Below the pieces are notes generated by a model. It worked only from the letters and a program-made list of their open reading frames with translations, had not been told where the DNA came from and did no database searches. Both the position numbers and the translations under genes were made by a program. Shown piece by piece: positions 1-5,729 of a DNA stretch of 5,898 nucleotides. Source of the DNA: Alkalinema sp. CAN_BIN05 (lineage in GTDB: Bacteria > Cyanobacteriota > Cyanobacteriia > Leptolyngbyales > Leptolyngbyaceae); contig JAJAYH010000232.1 in the NCBI GenBank assembly GCA_026786325.1, positions 1-5,898 of the forward strand, given 5' to 3'. How positions within the stretch are numbered: the first letter of the stretch is position 1; each line of letters opens with the position of its first letter.

Positions 1-2
1 AT

Positions 3-239
3 ATTCATCGGTTTCAAACCTTGGGTTGCACTGTGATTGGAATTGGCAAACGAGGTCATGATTATTTACGCCATAATTATTTGCTGGGGCTTGATCAGGT
101 TTTTGAACTGGAATCTATAGCAGATTGGTTAATGCCGTTTTTGATAGTATTGCCGTTGCAGCTTTTGGCCTATGATTGGGCACGATCCAGAGGGTTAGAT
201 GTGGATCAGCCTAGGTATCTGACTAAGTTTATTGGTTGA
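3..239 (+). CDS. GlmS-like SIS-domain protein, C-terminal part (5' end outside window)
   Basis: The frame is open from the left edge to a TGA at 237-239, giving about 78 residues of the C-terminus. Its last 30 residues parallel the C-terminus of the true GlmS in this same window: this fragment has LPLQLLAYDWARSRGLDVDQ, GlmS has the matching IPMQLLSYHIAARRGLDVDQ, and PRYLTK here corresponds to PRNLAK there. This marks the second sugar-isomerase (SIS) domain of the GlmS family, which binds and isomerises phosphosugars in the cytoplasm. The lysine equivalent to GlmS K630 (E. coli K603) is kept, but the tail ends in FIG instead of the conserved SVTVE. It is therefore a paralogue, either an isomerase-only SIS protein or a divergent aminotransferase; the missing upstream part would decide. 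A TTG at 21-23 could be mistaken for a start, but the similarity and open frame continue upstream of it. The channel gene follows closely, suggesting an operon. Confidence 0.8.
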   Translation: MHRFQTLGCTVIGIGKRGHDYLRHNYLLGLDQVFELESIADWLMPFLIVLPLQLLAYDWARSRGLDVDQPRYLTKFIG

Positions 240-250
240 TTTTAGATTTT

Positions 251-256
251 AGGAGG
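251..256 (+). promoter_or_regulatory. Ribosome binding site AGGAGG of the channel gene
   Basis: A perfect AGGAGG lies 6 nt before the TTG at 263. It decides the start of the channel gene: the frame is open from a TTG at 236 that overlaps the preceding stop, but that codon has no comparable ribosome binding site in front of it. Confidence 0.7.
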
Positions 257-262
257 TTTGGT

Positions 263-1057
263 TTGGAGGGATTACGATCGCGAATTGCGTTTTATTTAGA
301 TGACATTGAGACTCCCATCGGACGAGCCTTGACGATCGGATTGGCGGGGCTTGTGGTGTTATCGTCGGCCATTTTTGTATTAGAAAGTTATGCCGTTGGG
401 GAAGAGGTTCAATCGGGGTTGGCGCTGTGCGATCGGGCAATTTTGTTTGTGTTTACGGTGGAGTATTTGCTGCGGTTTTGGTGTGCGGAGAATCGAGTTA
501 AGTATGTAGTTAGTTTATTCTCGATCATTGATTTGGTCGCAATTTTGCCATCGCTTTTAGGCTTTGGTAATGTTGGGTTTTTACGAATTTTACGTTGGTT
601 TCGGATTTTGAAATTGGTACGTTTTTTAGGTGGGCGGACGATTTTTGGCTATGTGACGGGGGAAGATGCGGCAATTTTTGCCCGAATTATTTTTACATTA
701 GTTTCGATTATCTTTGTATTTGCGGGGCTGATCTATGAAGTCGAGCATCCCACTAATCCCGGCTTTGGGACATTTTTAGATGCGATTTATTTTTGTGTCT
801 CAACGGTAACGACGGCTGGCTTTGGAGATATTACGCCGAAGTCACAATTGGGACGTGGATTGACCGTGGTGGCAATTTTGACGAGTGTGGTGTTGATTCC
901 TTGGCAGTTGGGGGATCTAATTCGACAGTTGGTAAAAACGGATGGACAAGTGGCGCTGGTCTGTACTTCCTGTGGATGGGTAGCCCATGATGGGGATGCA
1001 AAATTTTGCAAGCGCTGCGGTAAGGAACTACCGCTATTACAGGCTCAACAGGATTAA
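263..1057 (+). CDS. Voltage-gated-type potassium channel with C-terminal zinc ribbon
   Basis: This 264-residue membrane protein has the six-helix plan of voltage-gated K+ channels. Hydrophobic segments lie near residues 22-41 (S1), 60-75 (S2), 82-100 (S3), 106-121 (S4), 138-160 (S5) and 198-220 (S6). S4 carries five basic residues exactly three apart (R108, R111, R114, K117, R120), the voltage-sensor pattern. The pore loop contains STVTTAGFGDITP, so the selectivity filter is TAGFG (184-188) where TVGYG is usual; the aromatic change is conservative and K+ selectivity is inferred. After S6 comes a short zinc ribbon with paired cysteines (C234, C237, C249, C252), probably cytoplasmic, perhaps a metal- or redox-sensing or assembly element. 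The TTG start is chosen from the AGGAGG at 251-256; starting at 236 would add nine residues. The SIS-domain gene lies 23 bp upstream on the same strand. The stop overlaps the convergent gene by 4 bp. Confidence 0.88.
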   Translation: MEGLRSRIAFYLDDIETPIGRALTIGLAGLVVLSSAIFVLESYAVGEEVQSGLALCDRAILFVFTVEYLLRFWCAENRVKYVVSLFSIIDLVAILPSLLGFGNVGFLRILRWFRILKLVRFLGGRTIFGYVTGEDAAIFARIIFTLVSIIFVFAGLIYEVEHPTNPGFGTFLDAIYFCVSTVTTAGFGDITPKSQLGRGLTVVAILTSVVLIPWQLGDLIRQLVKTDGQVALVCTSCGWVAHDGDAKFCKRCGKELPLLQAQQD

Positions 1058-2031
1058 TCCTCCATATTTTGGAGCCAATTTACCAAATCATTAAGTCCAG
1101 TGAAGTCAAAAAGAACTTCATTTAATGCCTCTAGTTTTTCCAAAGATAACAGATTGATTTGGGCTTTCAGTGTTTCTGTTAGTTCTCCCAAGGTGCGCGT
1201 CAGTAGGCGTAAAAGGAGCGATCGTTGGCGACTTAAAATAGCTAATTCCGCAGCCAAACGCCCTTCTTCACGCCCTTCTTCACGCCCTTCTTCACGCCCT
1301 TCTCTTCTTGCTTGTGATTTGGCTGAATTGAAAATATTATTCATATCGCGGTAGTATTTGAGGCTGTTTTGGTAGCCTTGTTGCTCGACTTGTGAAAAGT
1401 TGGCAATTTCTGCGACATCAAATAGTTCGGTAAATACTCCTTCTTGAAGTGGAAGTGGCCGATCGTCTAATTGCGCTAAATGCTTAAGCAAGAATAACCA
1501 TTTATCTAAATGGGTCTCTAATTCATTGAGCGATTTGGTGAATTTAGGTAATTCAATGTAGATGAATTTCAGTTTTTCGTAGAAGACCTCACCCTTCTGA
1601 TTTTTCAGTTCAACGATATGCAAGAGGGTCTCGTCATTTTTATGATCGTCAAAGATGAAATCTAAAATACCCACGGTATAGACGGAGGTGAGTTCATATT
1701 GCCATTCGCCTTTGATAGCTTGCTCTTGAACCGGAAATGTGGCGTAGTAGACGCTGCGATCTTTGAAAAAGTCTTGTTTAGCTTTTTGAATTTCGACGAT
1801 AAAACGTTCGCCACTTTCGGCTTCACAATAGATGTCGAAGATTGCTTTACGGTCGATCGGAGTTTTGCCTAAGTTCTCATTATTCTTAAAAGTGAGATCT
1901 TGAATGCGATGGTGGGGAGGTAAAAGGGTATTGAGAAAATCTATTAATAACCGTTTGTTTGGTTCCGTGCCGAAGACGCGCTTGAAGCCAAAGTCGGTGA
2001 GAAGACTAATGTATTTGTCTGGGAAAGCCAT
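1054..2031 (-). CDS. Rpn-family PD-(D/E)XK nuclease / putative transposase-like protein
   Basis: The 325-residue protein opens with YISLLTDFGFKRVFG, the hallmark N-terminus of the Rpn / PD-(D/E)XK transposase-like family. The probable catalytic core is D66 (AIFDIYCE) followed by E80-x-Q82 in RFIVEIQKA, the D...ExQ variant used by this family. Residues 243-258 are a highly charged REEG repeat region, common near the C-terminus of these proteins. Residues about 265-320, leucine-rich and ending LEALNEVLFDFTGLNDLVNW, resemble DUF4351. Relatives in E. coli (RpnA-E) are DNA endonucleases that promote RecA-independent recombination; cyanobacteria often have many copies. No terminal inverted repeats or target duplication are seen, so nothing shows it to be mobile itself. 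It starts with ATG without a clear ribosome binding site, but a TATAAT lies 31 bp upstream. It diverges from glmS and converges on the channel gene, so it is probably transcribed alone. Confidence 0.88.
   Translation of the reverse strand: MAFPDKYISLLTDFGFKRVFGTEPNKRLLIDFLNTLLPPHHRIQDLTFKNNENLGKTPIDRKAIFDIYCEAESGERFIVEIQKAKQDFFKDRSVYYATFPVQEQAIKGEWQYELTSVYTVGILDFIFDDHKNDETLLHIVELKNQKGEVFYEKLKFIYIELPKFTKSLNELETHLDKWLFLLKHLAQLDDRPLPLQEGVFTELFDVAEIANFSQVEQQGYQNSLKYYRDMNNIFNSAKSQARREGREEGREEGREEGRLAAELAILSRQRSLLLRLLTRTLGELTETLKAQINLLSLEKLEALNEVLFDFTGLNDLVNWLQNMED
1259..1303 (-). repeat. 12-bp tandem repeat, 3.75 copies, inside the Rpn-like gene
   Basis: On the plus strand the unit CGCCCTTCTTCA is repeated three times perfectly (1259-1270, 1271-1282, 1283-1294), then a 9-bp partial copy follows. 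Read on the minus strand each unit encodes four residues of the GREE repeat. The period is a multiple of three, so slippage would change protein length without breaking the frame. Confidence 0.95.
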
Positions 2032-2061
2032 GGTGGAAAAGGCTAAAGATGATCTACTTTA

Positions 2062-2067
2062 ATTATA
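2062..2067 (-). promoter_or_regulatory. Predicted -10 box of the Rpn-like gene
   Basis: The minus strand reads TATAAT here, an exact consensus -10, placing the start of transcription near 2055 and giving a leader of about 24 nt. No convincing -35 hexamer is found at normal spacing, so this is a prediction from one element only. Confidence 0.45.
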
Positions 2068-2125
2068 AGCATAGTCATTCACAATACAGCGCCTACCTAG
2101 TAGAGATTGTTGAAATTTAATCCCG

Positions 2126-2131
2126 TATAAT
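2126..2131 (+). promoter_or_regulatory. glmS: Predicted -10 box of glmS
   Basis: An exact TATAAT lies 63 bp before the glmS ATG and predicts transcription starting near 2138. At 16-18 bp upstream the sequence does not resemble TTGACA; TTGAAA at 2110-2115 and TTGTTG at 2107-2112 sit too close. Many cyanobacterial promoters have a weak or absent -35, or use an activator. Confidence 0.5.
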
Positions 2132-2134
2132 AAA

Positions 2135-2161
2135 GACCGATCGGGACAACACCGATCGGTC
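2135..2161. promoter_or_regulatory. glmS: Perfect 10-bp inverted repeat at the predicted glmS start site
   Basis: GACCGATCGG (2135-2144) and CCGATCGGTC (2152-2161) are exact reverse complements separated by the 7-nt loop GACAACA. It begins 4 bp after the TATAAT and covers the predicted +1, so it could be an operator; if transcribed it would form a hairpin at the 5' end of the mRNA, 33 nt before the ATG. Each arm contains the palindrome CCGATCGG, related to the HIP1 core common in this genome, so chance pairing of two HIP1-like sites is the main alternative. Confidence 0.6.
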
Positions 2162-2194
2162 GATCTCTCATTTTGTTGGAAGAAGGAAGAATTT

Positions 2195-4102
2195 ATGTGC
2201 GGAATCGTAGGTTACATCGGAACGAAAGCAGCCAGCGGTATTTTGCTGGAAGGCTTACGGAAACTAGAGTATCGGGGCTACGACTCCGCCGGAATTGCGA
2301 CCATCCTAGATGATCAGATTCACTGCGTTCGGGCGAAAGGCAAACTTAACAATCTCCAAGAAAAACTTGACGGCGAAGACAATCCCGCACCCTTGGGCAT
2401 CGGCCATACCCGCTGGGCGACGCATGGTAAACCTGAAGAATACAATGCCCATCCGCATCGGGATACAGAGGGCCGGATTGCTGTCGTCCAGAATGGCATC
2501 ATTGAGAACTACCGCGAACTTCGGGAACAGTTGAAGGCAAAAGGTTGTGAATTCCGATCGCAAACCGACACCGAAACCATTCCCCATCTGATTTCCCAAA
2601 AACTAATCGCCATTAAAGCCAATCCGCCCAACAACAAAACTGCTGAGGCTTCGCTATTGCTCGAAGCGGTTCGTCAAGCGGTGAATGAATTGCAAGGTGC
2701 ATTTGCTATTGCTGTTATTTCGGCAGATTTCCCCGATGAACTCATCGTTGCCCGTCAACAAGCCCCACTGGTCATTGGTTTCGGTCAAGGCGAATACTAT
2801 TGTGCATCTGATACGCCTGCGATCGTGGCCTATACTCGGGCCGTTCTGCCCCTGGAAAATGGGGAAATTGCCCGCATGACCCGTATGGGTGTGGAAGTGT
2901 ATAACTTCGAGGGAATTCGCCAACGTAAAACCCCGCGTACGTTGAATTGGAATCCTGTGATGGTGGAGAAACAGGGTTTCCGGCACTATATGCTCAAGGA
3001 AATCTACGAGCAACCGGGCGTAGTTCGGACTTGTTTAGAAACCTATCTTGTTCCTGATTGGACTCCAGAATTGGGAATTTCACCAATTCGACTGGGTATT
3101 CCGGATGAGTTTTATGCCGATATTAATCAAATTCAAATTGTTTCCTGTGGCACTAGTTGGCACGCGAGTTTAGTAGGTAAGTATTTACTAGAACAACTGG
3201 CGCAATTACCGACAGCGGTTCAATATGCGTCTGAATTTCGCTATTCGCCGCCGCCAATGATTCCAAACAATCTATTAATTGGTGTAACCCAATCAGGGGA
3301 AACGGCGGATACTTTAGCTGCCTTAGAAATGGATAAAAAACGTCGTAAAGATGAAACTGGTCCATTACGATCGCGACTTCTGGGGATTACAAATCGAGCT
3401 GAAAGTACTTTGGGCGAATTGGTCGATCGGGTGATTGATACTCAAGCTGGAATTGAAATTGGAGTTGCTGCAACAAAAACATTTGTCGCCCAGTTGATGG
3501 CGTTCTATTTCCTATCCTTAGATTTGTCCTATCGTCGTAAAACAATGACGATCGAGGCGATTGAAAAAATGATTGATGGACTACGACAACTTCCGGCGCA
3601 AGTTGAAAGTGTTTTAGAAAGTCAAGAACGCTACATCGAAGAACTCGCTCACGATTTTGTTGATACCCAAGATTTCATCTTCCTCGGTCGCGGAATCAAT
3701 TTCCCGATCGCCCTTGAAGGTGCGCTGAAACTGAAGGAAATCAGCTACATTCATGCCGAAGGCTATCCCGCTGGTGAAATGAAACATGGTCCAATAGCGC
3801 TGCTGGATTCTAAGGTTCCAGTGGTGACGATCGCGATGCCCGGTCCAGTATTTGAAAAAGTATTGTCCAATGCTCAAGAAGCGCGTGCCCGAGATGCTCG
3901 GTTGATTGGAATTACGCCGATGGATGAAGTGGAAGCGGCGGAGACGTTTGATACCTTAATTCCGGTTCCCCATGTGGATGAGATCTTGTCCCCGATCGTC
4001 ACCGTCATTCCGATGCAATTGCTGTCCTATCACATTGCAGCTCGTCGTGGTCTTGATGTAGACCAACCGCGAAATCTGGCAAAATCCGTTACTGTGGAAT
4101 AA
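2195..4102 (+). CDS. glmS: Glutamine--fructose-6-phosphate aminotransferase (isomerizing), GlmS
   Basis: GlmS makes glucosamine-6-phosphate and glutamate from fructose-6-phosphate and glutamine in the cytoplasm, the first committed step to UDP-GlcNAc, peptidoglycan and surface polysaccharides. The N-terminal glutaminase domain (about 1-240) starts MCGIVGYIG, with nucleophile C2 exposed after Met removal, HTRWATHG at 71-78, the oxyanion pair N100-G101, and D125. Two SIS domains follow (about 310-450 and 485-625), with SCGTSWHAS (318-326) and the sugar-phosphate loop QSGETADT (366-373). The isomerase residues E508, K512, E515, H531 and K630 match E. coli E481, K485, E488, H504 and K603 at a constant offset of 27. 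The ending NLAKSVTVE is intact. At 635 residues it is slightly longer than the E. coli enzyme (609), partly through loops near 140-150 and 381-392. The ATG is set by AGAAGGA at 2181-2187, 7 nt upstream, and by the requirement for Cys at position 2. Confidence 0.98.
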   Translation: MCGIVGYIGTKAASGILLEGLRKLEYRGYDSAGIATILDDQIHCVRAKGKLNNLQEKLDGEDNPAPLGIGHTRWATHGKPEEYNAHPHRDTEGRIAVVQNGIIENYRELREQLKAKGCEFRSQTDTETIPHLISQKLIAIKANPPNNKTAEASLLLEAVRQAVNELQGAFAIAVISADFPDELIVARQQAPLVIGFGQGEYYCASDTPAIVAYTRAVLPLENGEIARMTRMGVEVYNFEGIRQRKTPRTLNWNPVMVEKQGFRHYMLKEIYEQPGVVRTCLETYLVPDWTPELGISPIRLGIPDEFYADINQIQIVSCGTSWHASLVGKYLLEQLAQLPTAVQYASEFRYSPPPMIPNNLLIGVTQSGETADTLAALEMDKKRRKDETGPLRSRLLGITNRAESTLGELVDRVIDTQAGIEIGVAATKTFVAQLMAFYFLSLDLSYRRKTMTIEAIEKMIDGLRQLPAQVESVLESQERYIEELAHDFVDTQDFIFLGRGINFPIALEGALKLKEISYIHAEGYPAGEMKHGPIALLDSKVPVVTIAMPGPVFEKVLSNAQEARARDARLIGITPMDEVEAAETFDTLIPVPHVDEILSPIVTVIPMQLLSYHIAARRGLDVDQPRNLAKSVTVE

Positions 4103-4124
4103 GTTATGGGTAATGATATGAATC

Positions 4125-4152
4125 CCGAATCTTCTTTCAAAAGGGGATTCGG
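4125..4152 (+). terminator. Candidate glmS terminator hairpin
   Basis: Starting 22 bp after the glmS stop, CCGAATCTTCT (4125-4135) can pair with AGGGGATTCGG (4142-4152), giving 11 pairs including two G-U, with a 6-nt loop. A competing 7-bp stem exists between 4120-4126 (GAATCCC) and 4144-4150 (GGGATTC). There is no U-run after it, so it is not a classical intrinsic terminator; it could still terminate poorly or protect the mRNA 3' end. Confidence 0.45.
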
Positions 4153-4190
4153 CGATCGGAGTTAGGGTCGATGTAATTCTGGGGTAAATC

Positions 4191-4212
4191 TGATTTAATA
4201 ATGATTTAATAA
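4191..4212. repeat. Perfect 11-bp tandem duplication, AT-rich
   Basis: TGATTTAATAA occurs twice back to back (4191-4201 and 4202-4212), 75-96 bp before the next gene. The period is close to one helical turn, which would place two binding sites on the same DNA face. No protein that binds it is recognised, and it may be simple AT-rich slippage. Confidence 0.8.
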
Positions 4213-4286
4213 CTATGATGCTAACTAATAAATTCTCAAATTGTGACCAATCGTTCTCCTTATTCTAACCATTTTTAATTTAAGTT

Positions 4287-4943
4287 ATGAATCAGCTTAC
4301 TCTTTCAAAAATCACCCTAAATGATATTAAGCGAGTCGTTCAACTCAAAGAATTTGGGAGTCGCAGTTATGATTGGACGTTGGTTGATAATATTGAATTA
4401 ACACCCCGAGAACAGACAAGATTGACAGAATTAGAAAGTACATTAGATGCCGATCCGGTTCATTTACTTAATGAATCCACCATTTGGGCACGGGCAATTT
4501 ATCCGCTTTTGCAGCTTTCAGAACAGGATGATATTCGGGCATTATCTGGAGTTTCACTACAAGCCACCTATCAAAATTTTTCACTTGATGGCATTGCAGA
4601 TGGTGTAATTGGACGCAGTATTACGGGACGGATTGAAGTGCCATATATCGTTATGGTCGAAGCCAAGCGTGGTATCGAAGGCCAAAATCCGATCGCTCAA
4701 CTCTATGGTGAACTTTTGGTGGCGGCTCGATTGAATTGGGAGGTAGAGGAACGTGGGATTCAGGAAGTTTTTGGGTGTTACACAATTGCGGATAGTTGGA
4801 CCTTTGTGCGGGCAATAGTTACCGAAATCGAGAGCGATCGGCCAACTCTGACGACTGAACATTCCCGCGAGTATGCTGAAAAAACAAGCGCATTTAAGAT
4901 CTTAAAAATATTAAAATCTATTATCCAACATTCAATTCAATAG
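4287..4943 (+). CDS. Hypothetical protein with PD-(D/E)XK nuclease-like motifs
   Basis: I do not recognise a named family for this 218-residue protein, but the middle has the spacing of a PD-(D/E)XK nuclease core. E63 lies in a predicted helix (NESTIWARAIYPLL). A strand and turn with D101 and D105 (SLDGIADGVIG) are followed by a hydrophobic strand YIVMVEAKRG carrying E125-x-K127, and then by helix residue Q138 (IAQLYGELLVAA). The order E, D, ExK, Q is the usual arrangement of restriction-endonuclease-like enzymes, which cut DNA with Mg2+. No signal peptide or membrane segment is seen. The ATG has no strong ribosome binding site and no clear promoter. The gene lies 184 bp behind glmS on the same strand, after a candidate terminator, and no methyltransferase or helicase adjoins it. 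Similar short proteins in cyanobacteria are usually annotated hypothetical or restriction-endonuclease-like (from memory). Its biological role is unknown. Confidence 0.75.
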   Translation: MNQLTLSKITLNDIKRVVQLKEFGSRSYDWTLVDNIELTPREQTRLTELESTLDADPVHLLNESTIWARAIYPLLQLSEQDDIRALSGVSLQATYQNFSLDGIADGVIGRSITGRIEVPYIVMVEAKRGIEGQNPIAQLYGELLVAARLNWEVEERGIQEVFGCYTIADSWTFVRAIVTEIESDRPTLTTEHSREYAEKTSAFKILKILKSIIQHSIQ

Positions 4944-4968
4944 TCTCGCGGTAAGTTTCATAATGTTC

Positions 4969-5688
4969 TTACTGCTTCACGACGGGTCTCAACACCACCA
5001 CAGACTTGGCCTCAACCCGCAGAGCCAAGAAGCCCCGATCGTTCAGCAGTTTCACCACTGCATTAGCCGCCGTCATCTCGCCCGTCTGCATTACAAATAA
5101 ATAAGGCCGCTCACCATAGACCGCCACGCCCACATCCTGATTCAACACTTGGCCCAACTGCACCGCTACATCAGGCCGATTGTTGTAGTTCACCAACACC
5201 GCATACCCCGAACTTAATGCTTGTGGCTTATAAACTCCAGGGCTAAACCGCTTCCCGACACTGCCATTGCCTGCACTACCTGCTTTTGGCGCAACATCGG
5301 TAGTTGCTCCGATCATTACTGGAGTAACTACCGGAGCTAGAGCTTCAGGAACCGGACGAACGATCGTGGTCGGAATTCCCGTTGCTCGGATCAAATACTG
5401 TCCCCATGCCGCTGCCGATGGTTCACTCGCAAACCCTGCTACCCGCATTACCACCTCACCCTGATACCGACAAACTGTCGTCGTCGCATCTGTCGGAGCC
5501 TTCGATCGGAGCATCGCTTGAGCATCCAGCGTCCGAGCCGTTGCAAATAATAAAAACTCACTAGCACTGGGCGGTTGACAATCCCCGATTATCCCGGTCC
5601 CAGCCGCCAGAATTCCCGCAGGCTGTGCGATCGCGGCTGGAGAACCATACAAGGCCAAAACGGTCATCATTAAAAGTCGCTTCATCAT
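4969..5688 (-). CDS. Secreted protein with two SPOR-like repeats
   Basis: A signal peptide is clear: basic MMKR, a hydrophobic core, then AIA before Q22, a standard signal peptidase I site, so the protein is exported to the periplasm or beyond. The mature part has two similar modules, about 44-112 and 161-235, joined by a Pro/Ala/Gly-rich linker. Each reads as strand, helix, strand, helix, strand: EFLLFATA ... GEVVMRVAGF ... IPTTIVRP, and GYAVLVNY ... RPYLFVMQTGE ... FLALRVEA. This resembles SPOR-type domains, which bind denuded peptidoglycan glycan strands; the assignment rests on pattern and could be wrong. C37 and C73 are the only cysteines after the signal and could form a disulfide. The N-terminus offers GTG (5691), ATG (5688) and ATG (5685); GAGGG at 5700-5696 is best spaced, 7 nt, from the ATG at 5688. 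The gene converges on its neighbour with 25 bp between the stops. Confidence 0.8.
   Translation of the reverse strand: MMKRLLMMTVLALYGSPAAIAQPAGILAAGTGIIGDCQPPSASEFLLFATARTLDAQAMLRSKAPTDATTTVCRYQGEVVMRVAGFASEPSAAAWGQYLIRATGIPTTIVRPVPEALAPVVTPVMIGATTDVAPKAGSAGNGSVGKRFSPGVYKPQALSSGYAVLVNYNNRPDVAVQLGQVLNQDVGVAVYGERPYLFVMQTGEMTAANAVVKLLNDRGFLALRVEAKSVVVLRPVVKQ
5627..5634. repeat. HIP1 octamer GCGATCGC
   Basis: A perfect copy of the highly iterated palindrome of cyanobacterial genomes, inside the signal-peptide region of the SPOR-like gene. It supports the taxonomic assignment. Confidence 0.9.
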
Positions 5689-5706
5689 CACGCCGCCCTC
5701 TACTTA

Positions 5707-5729
5707 CAAAATATTATTCAAAATATTAT
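5707..5729. repeat. Two 11-bp direct repeats with 1-bp spacer, AT-rich
   Basis: CAAAATATTAT occurs at 5707-5717 and 5719-5729, just upstream of the SPOR-like gene. On the minus strand each copy reads ATAATATTTTG and contains TAATAT, so each could act as a -10 element for that gene; the inner one would start transcription near 5704, very close to the ribosome binding site. The outer copy overlaps the stop codon of the probable upstream gene. Confidence 0.75.

Noticed and set aside
1060..1074. Short inverted repeat CTCCA-TATTT-TGGAG just after the channel stop, as a terminator
   Set aside because: The stem is only 5 bp, there is no U-run, and it lies within the coding end of the convergent Rpn-like gene.
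1259..1303. CRISPR-like or intergenic repeat array
   Set aside because: Units are 12 bp, contiguous without spacers, and encode an in-frame GREE peptide repeat typical of this protein family.
1054..2031. Complete insertion sequence, because the family is called a putative transposase
   Set aside because: No terminal inverted repeats or target-site duplication are seen at either end; both sides run directly into a neighbouring gene or a normal promoter region.
2132..2194. glmS ribozyme or other riboswitch in the glmS leader
   Set aside because: The predicted leader is only about 57 nt, too short for the glmS ribozyme, and contains a single simple inverted repeat with no recognisable ribozyme core.
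2306..3877. Long minus-strand open frames inside glmS (for example 2654-3013 and 3614-3877)
   Set aside because: They lie antisense to a fully conserved gene, have no similarity I recognise, and are expected shadows of its codon pattern.
5267..5564. Plus-strand frames opposite the SPOR-like gene
   Set aside because: They are Pro/Ser/Thr-rich antisense products without ribosome binding sites, while the minus strand has a signal peptide and repeated domain structure.
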